Part shown: in pieces, positions 28,501-33,834 of the stretch | Position numbering within the stretch: position 1 is the stretch's first letter | Layout: the number at the start of each line of letters is the position of its first letter | Assembly: GCF_008015755.1 (NCBI RefSeq) | Contig: NZ_SSGF01000039.1 | Location: 1-39,559, forward strand | Reading direction: 5' to 3' | Length of the DNA: 39,559 bases | From: Methylophilus sp. | GTDB lineage: Bacteria > Pseudomonadota > Gammaproteobacteria > Burkholderiales > Methylophilaceae | Translations under genes and position numbers: made by a program | The notes under the pieces: model-generated | What the model was told of the DNA's origin: nothing | Databases searched by the model: none | What the model saw: the letters and a program-made list of their open reading frames with translations, nothing else

Positions 28501-29547
28501 AAGGTGCAGGATTACATTGATCGTTACATTTCACCCACTGGTGCAGGGCCAGAGGTGATTGAGAGTGATGCGACTGCGTTAGCAAGTTACAAACAAAAAA
28601 CAGCTGCGTATTTGCTGGCGTTTATGAAAAAGCTCACCGGCGATGACAGTTTGACGCAAGCGCAGGCCTATACGCAGTTTAATGCGCAGTCTACAGCGAT
28701 TAAAACCGTGTTCGTCAATCGCCATTTGACGACGGAGTTGATTAATTCGGCTCAAAACTTTGCCAAAACAGACAGTCATCAGCGGGGGTATGATGCGATT
28801 GCTACCTTGTATCCGACCAAGTATGCCGGGGATATTTTGCTGTTTAACTCCAAGATATCAACCAATAGTGGCGGCAGCATTGATTTGATAGCCCCTGGCG
28901 GATTGATTAACGTCGGGGTGCCTGGGCAAGGCGGTGATGATATTGGCATCATCACTGAAAAAGGCGGTGAGATCCGTGCCATTGCCGATGGGGATTTCTC
29001 GGTGAACCAGTCCAAAGTGATTACGCAGTTCGGTAGTGATATTGCTATCTGGTCTACAAATGGCACCATTGATGCAGGTCGCGGTTCTAAAACGGCCACC
29101 TCTGTGCCGGAGCGTATTGTGCAGACCGATGTCTATGGCAACACACGGGTGGAAGTGCGCGGGGTTGCCTCTGGCAGTGGTATTCGTGCCCAGACGTATG
29201 ACCCAGATGGCCCCAATGGCCCGGAAAAAGCGCCGACACAAGGCAATGTTTACCTGACCGCGCCGGTGGTGGATGCGGGTGAGGCCGGGATTCAGGGCAT
29301 TATTCAGATTGTGTCGCCGGTCGTGCTGAATGCTGGCAATATCCAGGCGGGCAGTGGTTCAACTGGTATCCCGGTGGCTGCCACGACAGCCATTGCTGGC
29401 ATTGGGACAACCACTAACCCGGATAGCGTCAATGCCGCGAGCCAGGCAGTGGCGCAGAACGTGGCCAACTCGGCGGCCAGCAGTGCCATGGTCAAACCAG
29501 TCTTACCTTCGATTATTTCTGTCGATGTGATCGGCTTTGGTCGATAA
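19567..29547 (+). CDS. Giant TpsA adhesin, filamentous haemagglutinin family
   Basis: A 3326-residue secreted beta-helix protein. Residues 1-59 form an extended (ESPR-type) signal peptide: LYKLVFSKIHHALVVVAE, a basic stretch, a hydrophobic core and cleavage after AWA. The TPS/haemagglutination domain follows (about 60-330), with NANG at 145-148 where NPNG is usual. The remainder is thousands of residues of short G/N/S/T-rich beta repeats. No cysteine occurs after Cys27. The chain ends in ISVDVIGFGR, like haemagglutinin-family proteins with the DUF3739 C-terminus. There is no pretoxin motif, toxin-like tail or immunity gene, so a structural adhesin or biofilm role is favoured over contact inhibition. 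Shine-Dalgarno AGGG lies just before the ATG. A terminator follows. Confidence 0.92.
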   Translation: MNQGLYKLVFSKIHHALVVVAEIASSCAGDGRSRTRRSAAIWLSLSMLPGPWAVMSAWAEMPAGISIRDIVNDSTRVISSNVNNITFQQLKPQAIVNYNQLDLAKGQNFNVNMQAGWSMLNRVHSVDPSVLNGNVNAAGNIYFINANGVIIGKDAVFNVGSLFAGTLNITDALFQSGFVNEAGYNSVFELVDTINLTPDQATKVNNAEVRVESGAQINAAKGGKVMLFAPNVKVEKDAVIKTPDGQTILAAGKKIYLKGSQDPAGMLVEVAAGGTATNLGKIVAERGNITMMGLAVNQMGTLSATTSVRANGSIRLIAQEDVTVSNGEASKIRNGRVTLGTGSVTEVKPEVNDTEEVLASLAFKTSDIKIEGSLVNIDGLVSAKGGNISVSSEYDASSLLNSAVAQRIYLGEHARLDVSGVDAVAPMSRFQLEVQLNSDALKDNPVLRGSNLFGKKVFVDARKGTDLFDLQPYIDSTRMATVSEKMTNAGTVTLSNPNEIIAAKGSTIDVSGGSTTYTGGALKESQLLFNGKLVPISQAQVGVAYSGLGDSTTVYDAKWGTSETFTLGNLSYKVQSFFEGGNAGAVKLVTPVSGGYVQKLVLDGSLLGNTKVSQQQLLAQQLPLGASLEASARNLDLVRSIQRLSNGFAFEDVIAGDDNFVSSIGTGFLRQGFNQIDLHDVQTLNVNTALTLDANGSLRLGRSGLNTVNINQNITASGADVHLDAGLTKIADNVTISTAGNFINNKIGMKGALTQQTAENAGSIQAGLVEFGQNVTLDASAGAYVDRSGTVHTGDAGNIGFTTQSQLPTNLALRAYGFDHGGELSIQFGQGSPTNLYIGVDGISTDALNFSLNNSFFSRGGFSKYHLGAFNVHIGADNVGTTSLVYGVAQTLQMKSGYATAASANNLLNVTRLTTLPDYLRQAVSFDFASQREGDLLGVLTVHENAHIKTDAGGSVQLSAGKQVNVLGDVTAKGGHITLKINDNDATLPEDPSQMVFVGSQATLDVSGTSLRLPNSRAGLEQNQIINAGTITINSADNAQKGAVVIKQGALLNVSATSVATNTLTNRGYIAETLYGDAGEINLYGYGSLLVDGTLSGHAQGSGRGGSLNMLFESVAYDISNPYVNDSGRFHVTNDQQLLTTNIQAGDALKDTSTAVTATTGQWQRAQISAAQIESGGFDNVHLGSFITGETNANNRLLLASDLNLSVAGNLRLDSPVLQVLDNGHAQLTAGHLQLYSRKSDVDIQVLGGNGELTLNANQIYLDGLVATSGVNRTNLNALRDIHGQGASTYVQFGLNATPAGLTTQGELNLTARQIYPDSGAQLSFVAEGTNSQINVRSSGLAPANVLSGGGILTLQASHIQQDGVLKAPFGQIHLIGSESVTLGAGSLTTVAGTGQNIPFGVTVSAGKVFNPSNGESRGLIDKEISIEAPDTKLSDGATVDLSGGGELFAYEWVSGGVGGTKDILAQPNTYALIPSMASDYAATDRTYSGSSAGVDVGQSIYITGVAGIPTGTYTLMPARYALVPGAFIVQRSDATLVRGQTSTMQDGSMLTTGYMADLNTGAKDAQWSTFRVIDGSVLRPTEGAVSKAPSQYVITNASTYFADPLNTAGADVKNTQDAGKLTLQAQQLTLDASVTARKITGADGLMVDISANNIRVVSHVDSSDQSSLQLQASQLNALNADSILLGGIRSQSNNTTNINTIASTVSIENDASQGLQTVEFMATARDSVSMAAGAQIDTGTRTANAKTVNINTSGDGAFFGASSVNQLQYTRTGASINAQSGVLDIAQNAQISAGNALVMDGSQNVNFAGNIALADGASATLGSNRILIGDAPVGESGLHVNDQTLSQLDNVANLTLNSYSTIDTYGDVTFGNDKLNLTVNAAGIAGHLADGETTAPAGSTVTFNTKTFTLKNTVDANYGGVADPSGRTLQINAESVRLQGDSSGVLENNAVASVDKNTIGGFDGVQINAKTLTVAERGALDLQVNQTQLNVGRITTESSANYTLATAGSLTTTQGDTTGLSANSNIGGALTLQADQLHVNSRIEALSGQINLQGGSQLQLGSQAAVVASSSSKVYADKTTYIDAGKVQLSSGGNIVVDSGAVVNVSAQGDADAGKVTVSATAGNLQLQGQLDGRALGSGQGGALEVDVGTLPSVVAVDQQAQGFSQSRSYRVRTGDVNIDGTGSHALTAKQVTVTADQGAINVSGTVNANSDKQGSIGLYASGDLTLESTAQLSANSSAAGAEGGKVTLATSNGALNLNQGSSIQVAGGNNGAGGTVGLRAPRTGAGSGTGVAVNHLDTTITGAQSVVLEAFRVFNNVTTLTTGSGNGSTLGYTTLANDVSSFMGNQANILASLGKTGDSRFHLRAGQEVRSNGNLTVSTDWNLYSDSRTGNEPGILTLRAANNLTLNGSLSDGFANAATTATIGTGNSWSYRLVSGADMTSANVMNTTPATIGVDGNSESGNLTLASNKMVRTGTGDIEIATGGDLVMGNASSVIYTAGVEAAALPGFTAPIAAQRPLYLDNGGDITLNVNGNINGSENDSRQMVNQWLFRQAGNSQLKDASWWIRNDQFKQSLGALGGGNVTINAGGNIANFSAAVPTSARYDNFGDGATGNSVVNGGGDLHITAGGDLYSGVYFVGKGEGTIKVGGSVTAQVDKLYGTVLAMMDGKFDVSAGKDVRIEATFNPTLLPQSTTNSPNSDSSAHNSYFNTYSETAAVSLTALTGSISYATQLNDLIAASAGLRANVFGGVSLNPGTLSMAAHNGSITLGQAYLVSASQGNLSLLADQNIQIGRLMMSDANVSDVPTVNTPVRSSELNDETRLLANDLPYFNNHANSLLHANDVQTSLIVTRSGDISGYDSLIPGLIYLPKVTQIVAGQDVTRLNIALQNNRSSDISVIAAGRDVNTKNVVIAGPGELLVQAGRNVDLVYNDVSSIQATGSTGTSNGDFEFTPAYRANTLLPTTGSSISLLAGVGAGGKVQDYIDRYISPTGAGPEVIESDATALASYKQKTAAYLLAFMKKLTGDDSLTQAQAYTQFNAQSTAIKTVFVNRHLTTELINSAQNFAKTDSHQRGYDAIATLYPTKYAGDILLFNSKISTNSGGSIDLIAPGGLINVGVPGQGGDDIGIITEKGGEIRAIADGDFSVNQSKVITQFGSDIAIWSTNGTIDAGRGSKTATSVPERIVQTDVYGNTRVEVRGVASGSGIRAQTYDPDGPNGPEKAPTQGNVYLTAPVVDAGEAGIQGIIQIVSPVVLNAGNIQAGSGSTGIPVAATTAIAGIGTTTNPDSVNAASQAVAQNVANSAASSAMVKPVLPSIISVDVIGFGR

Positions 29548-29580
29548 AACACCTCATCAACATAAAATTACTTTTGCTAG

Positions 29581-29606
29581 CGCCCACCATTGGTGGGCGT
29601 TTTTTA
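29581..29606 (+). terminator. Rho-independent terminator of tpsBA
   Basis: 8-bp stem CGCCCACC (29581-29588) / GGTGGGCG (29592-29599) with a 3-base loop, then seven T. It lies 34 bp after the tpsA stop. The rest of the 336-bp gap before the nuclease gene holds the EpsA box and no gene that I can see. Confidence 0.94.
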
Positions 29607-29776
29607 TTGGGGCAGAGACTGGTGATGGGCAAAGCTGGTATGCATCGCGCGTCATGATCTGCCATGCCGCTGAGGCAACCGATACTGCACAAGCTGCTGT
29701 GGTATGCGCACCCTCCCTATGACTAGAACTTTCGGGCTGGTCATTGACCTCAAATGATGCAAATGGCGCTGATTTT

Positions 29777-29794
29777 CTAGTCCGAATTGCCTAG
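29777..29794 (+). promoter_or_regulatory. Candidate EpsA box upstream of the nuclease unit
   Basis: CTAGTCCGAATTGCCTAG is 18 bp, the same length as the perfect dyads near 15.2 kb. The left half is intact (CTAGTCC); the right half matches GGACTAG at 5 of 7 positions. It lies 90 bp before the nuclease ATG. A GACTAG half-site also occurs at 29721-29726. Confidence 0.5.
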
Positions 29795-29883
29795 CCTGCC
29801 GGGGTGAAACTTAATATTGCTGGCAATCTAAATTGCTACAGTACTCAGGCTTTTTATCGAATCAGAAAACTTCGGAGTCCTGC

Positions 29884-32800
29884 ATGCAATTAAAAAAAAT
29901 CCATTGGGCGCTGGCCTGGCTTGGCCTGTCATCCCTCAGTCTTCCCGTTTATGCCGAGGTGGTGATTAGTCAGATTTATGGCGGCCAGGGCAGTGTCTAT
30001 AACCAGGACTTTGTTGAGCTATTCAATGCTGGTTCTGCCGCGGTGAATATCAATGGCTGGTCTGTGCAATATGGCAGTGCGACCGGTACCGGCAACTTCG
30101 CTGCCAATGGCGTGACCACACTGTCTGGCGTATTGCAACCTGGTCAATACTACCTGGTGGGCTTGCGCAGTGCCGCCAATGGCCTGGCATTACCGACGCC
30201 CGATGTCGGCAATAACGCCACCGACATGAGCGGCACCAATGGCAAGGTGGTGCTGGTGAATAACAGCACTGGTTTGGCCTGTAATGGCGGCTCTGTGGTG
30301 TGTAGCCCGGCGCAGCTGGCACAGATGGTGGACCTGGTCGGCTATGGTACGGCTAACTTCTTTGAAGGCGCAGTGGCTTCGGCCATCAACAGCAGCACGG
30401 CCTTATTACGTAAAAATAATGGCTGTCAGGATACCAACCAGAACGGCAGTGACTTTGTTACCGGTGCGCCTGCGCCACGTAACAGCAGTAGTGCCGTCAA
30501 TGTTTGTGGTGGCGGTACTGGCACTAACCAGCCGATAGTGACTTCTTGCCCGGCTGTGACGCTGCAAGTTGGCGAAGCTAGCACGGTGTTATTGCATGCG
30601 TCTGATGCGGACAGCATCGTCAATGCGGCCACGCTGTCTGCCTCTGCGCCAGCCGGGGTCAGTTTGAGCAACTTTGTGGCTGCCGGTAGCGATGGCCAAT
30701 CTGCCAGCACCAGCCTGCAACTGGATGGCAGCTTGCCCGCAGGTAACTATGCGGTAGATGTGCAATTTGCCAACAATGAAGCGCAAACCGCTACTTGCAG
30801 TGTGAGTGTGACGGTACAAAGTAGCAGCATTACCCGTATTTTTGAGATTCAGGGCAGTGCCTTAGGGGTGGCTTCTGTCAGCCCGCTTAACGGTCAGACC
30901 GTGACGACTGAAGGCGTAGTGACTGCTGTGTTCCCAGGGTTGAATGGTTTTTACCTGCAAGATGCCAGCGGTGATGGTAACCCATTAACGTCAGATGGTA
31001 TTTTTGTTTACTTGGGCACTGGTGTGACACCAACGGTGAGCAAGGGCCAAAAAGTCCGTATGACCGCCAGCGTGACTGAGTTTAATACCATCACTGAGCT
31101 GATCAATATCAGCGGCTTGCAAGTGTTGAGCAACAACAATGTGATTCTGCCAACCGATATCACGCTGCCAGAAGTGACAGAAGGTGATTTAGAGGCTTAC
31201 GAAGGCATGCTGGTGCGTATCACTACGCCAATGACCGCCTCACAGAATTACTTTCAAGGGCGTTATGGCCAGGTGACCTTGTCTGCCGATGGCCGCATGA
31301 TCAAACCTAGCAATATTTATCCGGCCAACTCAGCGGCTGCCGCCCAACAGGCAGATGAAAACGCACGCCGCCGTCTGGTGCTGGATGACGGCAGCAGTGT
31401 GCAAAACCCGAATCCAATCCCGTTTATTGGTGAAGATGACACCTTGCGCGCCGGGGACGTGGTTGAAAACCTGACCGGGGTGATAGACCACGGGCTAATC
31501 ACGGCCTCTAACCCGGGCCCACGTGATTACAAACTGCACCCCACAGAGGCTGTGCAATTTACGCGTGAAAATCACCGCACGGCCGCCCCCGCCAGCGTAC
31601 AGGGCAATCTGAAAATTGCCAGCTTTAACGTGCTCAACTACTTCACCACGTTTACCAATGGCGCCACTGCCAGCGGTCAAAGCGGGCAGGGTTGCAGCCT
31701 GGGTAGCAGCGTCTCGGCGTCTAACTGCCGTGGTGCCAATAACCTGGTCGAGTTCAACCGCCAGCGTAACAAAATCATCCGTGCCTTGACGGCAATGAAT
31801 GCCGACGTGGTGGGCTTGATGGAGATCCAGAACAACGGCACCACTGCGGCGCAAAACCTGGTAGATGGCTTGAATGGCATCTTAGGGGCTAATACCTACG
31901 CTGTGATTGCTGACCCGGTGACCGGCACGGGTACTGACGCGATCAAGGTGGCCATGATCTACAAACCAGCCAAACTGACCCCGACGGCGGCGGCACTGTC
32001 TGATAACGACAGTATCAACAACCGTCCAACCCTGGCGCAGACCTTTAAAGCCGCTAATGGCGAGAAGTTCTCTGTCTTGGTCAACCACTTTAAATCCAAG
32101 AGCTGCTCGGATGCTGCAGGCGGTAACCAGGATCAGGGCGATGGCCAAGGCTGCTACAACCCGCAGCGCGTGGCGCAGGCCAACCGTTTGCTGCAGTTTA
32201 TCAATACGGTGCAAACGCAGTCTGGTGATACTGACGTGGTGGTGATTGGCGACCTCAATGCCTATGGTAAAGAAGACCCTATCCTGACCCTGGCGGCAGG
32301 TGGTTTGCAAGACCAGATCGCCCGCTTTAACGGTGAGAGTGACTACTCTTACGTGTTTGATGGTGAGTCTGGTTACATCGACCATGCCTTAGCCAGCAGC
32401 AGCATGGCCGCGCAAGTGACAGGCACTGAGCACTGGCATATCAACGCCGACGAACCGTTTGTGATTGATTACAACACTGAGTTCAAACCGCAAGACCTCT
32501 ACAGCGATAGCCCTTACCGTTCTTCAGACCATGACCCGGTCATCGTCGGCGTGCAACTGGTGAAAACCATCAGCGGCAGCAGCCAGCGCGACACGCTGGT
32601 AGGCACCGTGGGTGACGATGTCATCACAGGTGGTGTGGGGGCTGACACCATCACCGGGCTGGCTGGGCGTGACACCTTTGTCTATCAGAGCATGCGTGAT
32701 GCGACTGACACCATTACTGACTTTACGCCGGGCGAAGATCAACTGGACATCGTTGAACTGCTGCAAAGCATCGGTTACAGCGGTAGCCAGCCGTTTACCG

Positions 32801-32952
32801 ATGGTGTGGCTCGCTGGGTGAGCGTGGCCGGTGGCGTGCAGTTGCAAATTGACACCGACGGCACTGCGGGGGCGTCGACTGCCAAACCGCTGGTGACTTT
32901 AAAAGGATTTGCCATGAACCAACTGGATGCACACAAAGATGTGCGCTGGTAA
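29884..32952 (+). CDS. ExeM/NucH-type extracellular nuclease with RTX C-terminus
   Basis: A 1022-residue secreted nuclease. After a Sec signal peptide (about 1-25) comes a lamin-tail domain (about 26-150; VVISQIYGGQG, FVELFNAGSAAVNINGW), an Ig-like region, and an OB-fold-like segment from about 318. The endonuclease/exonuclease/phosphatase domain runs from about 576 to 895, with SFN at 580-582, MEIQNN, GDLNAYG with Asp790/Asn792, YIDHAL and the catalytic SSDHDP at 880-885. The C-terminus (about 902-1022) has RTX-type GDD..TGG repeats and a type I secretion-like end. Carrying both a Sec signal and a C-terminal type I-like module is unusual. GGAG before 29884 sets the start; an upstream ATG at 29833 lies in the leader. 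Likely role: degrading extracellular DNA or RNA. Confidence 0.9.
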   Translation: MQLKKIHWALAWLGLSSLSLPVYAEVVISQIYGGQGSVYNQDFVELFNAGSAAVNINGWSVQYGSATGTGNFAANGVTTLSGVLQPGQYYLVGLRSAANGLALPTPDVGNNATDMSGTNGKVVLVNNSTGLACNGGSVVCSPAQLAQMVDLVGYGTANFFEGAVASAINSSTALLRKNNGCQDTNQNGSDFVTGAPAPRNSSSAVNVCGGGTGTNQPIVTSCPAVTLQVGEASTVLLHASDADSIVNAATLSASAPAGVSLSNFVAAGSDGQSASTSLQLDGSLPAGNYAVDVQFANNEAQTATCSVSVTVQSSSITRIFEIQGSALGVASVSPLNGQTVTTEGVVTAVFPGLNGFYLQDASGDGNPLTSDGIFVYLGTGVTPTVSKGQKVRMTASVTEFNTITELINISGLQVLSNNNVILPTDITLPEVTEGDLEAYEGMLVRITTPMTASQNYFQGRYGQVTLSADGRMIKPSNIYPANSAAAAQQADENARRRLVLDDGSSVQNPNPIPFIGEDDTLRAGDVVENLTGVIDHGLITASNPGPRDYKLHPTEAVQFTRENHRTAAPASVQGNLKIASFNVLNYFTTFTNGATASGQSGQGCSLGSSVSASNCRGANNLVEFNRQRNKIIRALTAMNADVVGLMEIQNNGTTAAQNLVDGLNGILGANTYAVIADPVTGTGTDAIKVAMIYKPAKLTPTAAALSDNDSINNRPTLAQTFKAANGEKFSVLVNHFKSKSCSDAAGGNQDQGDGQGCYNPQRVAQANRLLQFINTVQTQSGDTDVVVIGDLNAYGKEDPILTLAAGGLQDQIARFNGESDYSYVFDGESGYIDHALASSSMAAQVTGTEHWHINADEPFVIDYNTEFKPQDLYSDSPYRSSDHDPVIVGVQLVKTISGSSQRDTLVGTVGDDVITGGVGADTITGLAGRDTFVYQSMRDATDTITDFTPGEDQLDIVELLQSIGYSGSQPFTDGVARWVSVAGGVQLQIDTDGTAGASTAKPLVTLKGFAMNQLDAHKDVRW

Positions 32953-33005
32953 TTCAATATCAATCATCAATCAATGTTTCAAATATCTAGTGAGAGGATA
33001 GTTTT

Positions 33006-33773
33006 ATGAAAAAGATCAGTTTAATCGCAGCGTTGCTGCTGTCCAGCCAGGCTAATGCGGCGCTCAATGCCGGTGACATTATGTTCACTGCTTTTAATGC
33101 CGACGAAGATGGTTTGTCTTTCGTGACCTTTGTCGATATTGCCGCTAACACCACCATTTACTTCAGCGATAACGAGTGGACTGGCAGTGCGTTCAATACT
33201 GGCGAAAGCTACAACCAATGGGTGTCTGGCGATGTGGTTGCCGCTGGTACGGTGGTGCGTTTCTCTGCTTACGACAAAACCACCTTGTCGGCATCTACAG
33301 GTGTGTTGTCCCGCGTGACCGTATCTGGCAGCAGCAACTGGGGTATCTCTAACAGCAACGAAACCGTCTACGCCTACCTTGGTTCTGGTGCAACAGCACC
33401 AACCACTTTCCTGTCTGCCATCACTAACGGCAAATTTGTGAATGATGGTTCTTTGACCAACACCGGGTTGACAGCAGGTGTTAATGCCATTGAGTTAACC
33501 GCTAAAGCCGGTGCTTCCAGCGAGCCAGACTACGCCGAATATAACGGTGTGCGCGATGGCCTGAACAACTTTGCTGACTACAAAGCGCAAGTGGCTAACG
33601 TCAACAACTGGAACGTAGACACCGTCAATAACAGCGTTTCAGCGACTATTGTGCCTAACACCACTGCCTTTACGGTGGCGGCTGTGACACCAGTACCAGA
33701 AGCTGACAGCGTCGGCATGTTGCTGGCTGGCTTAGGCGTATTGGCCCTGGTACGTCGTCGTCAAGCTCGTTAA
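33006..33773 (+). CDS. PEP-CTERM-like protein with PEA variant motif
   Basis: A 255-residue exported protein with a signal peptide ending NANA (about residue 18). Residues 19-90 (AGDIMFTAFNADEDGLSFVT, then TTIYFSDNEW) match a domain I associate with large secreted proteins and extracellular nucleases; I have no firm name for it. The C-terminal 26 residues are a PEP-CTERM signal in which PEP is replaced by PEA (VPEADS at 230-235), followed by LLAGLGVLALV and RRRQAR. It sits between the nuclease and the nucleotidase genes, 53 bp after the former, and is probably co-transcribed. Exosortase may or may not accept the PEA variant. Confidence 0.82.
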   Translation: MKKISLIAALLLSSQANAALNAGDIMFTAFNADEDGLSFVTFVDIAANTTIYFSDNEWTGSAFNTGESYNQWVSGDVVAAGTVVRFSAYDKTTLSASTGVLSRVTVSGSSNWGISNSNETVYAYLGSGATAPTTFLSAITNGKFVNDGSLTNTGLTAGVNAIELTAKAGASSEPDYAEYNGVRDGLNNFADYKAQVANVNNWNVDTVNNSVSATIVPNTTAFTVAAVTPVPEADSVGMLLAGLGVLALVRRRQAR

Positions 33774-33795
33774 TCACACTAATACTTGAGTGAGT

Positions 33796-33821
33796 GCGTG
33801 CTGTGATACGTCACGGCACGC
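33796..33821 (+). promoter_or_regulatory. Stable intercistronic hairpin before the nucleotidase ribosome site
   Basis: GCGTGCTGTGA (33796-33806) pairs with TCACGGCACGC (33811-33821) over 11 positions with a single G-T wobble and a TACG tetraloop. It ends three bases before GGAGA (33825-33829). No U-tract follows, so mRNA processing, stability or translation control is more likely than termination. Confidence 0.55.
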
Positions 33822-33834
33822 CATGGAGAATACA

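Noticed and set aside
19567..29547. Contact-dependent inhibition (CdiA/CdiI) locus
   Set aside because: There is no pretoxin motif or toxin-like C-terminus. The protein ends in a conserved haemagglutinin-family tail, and the next gene is far away, unrelated in type and behind a terminator.
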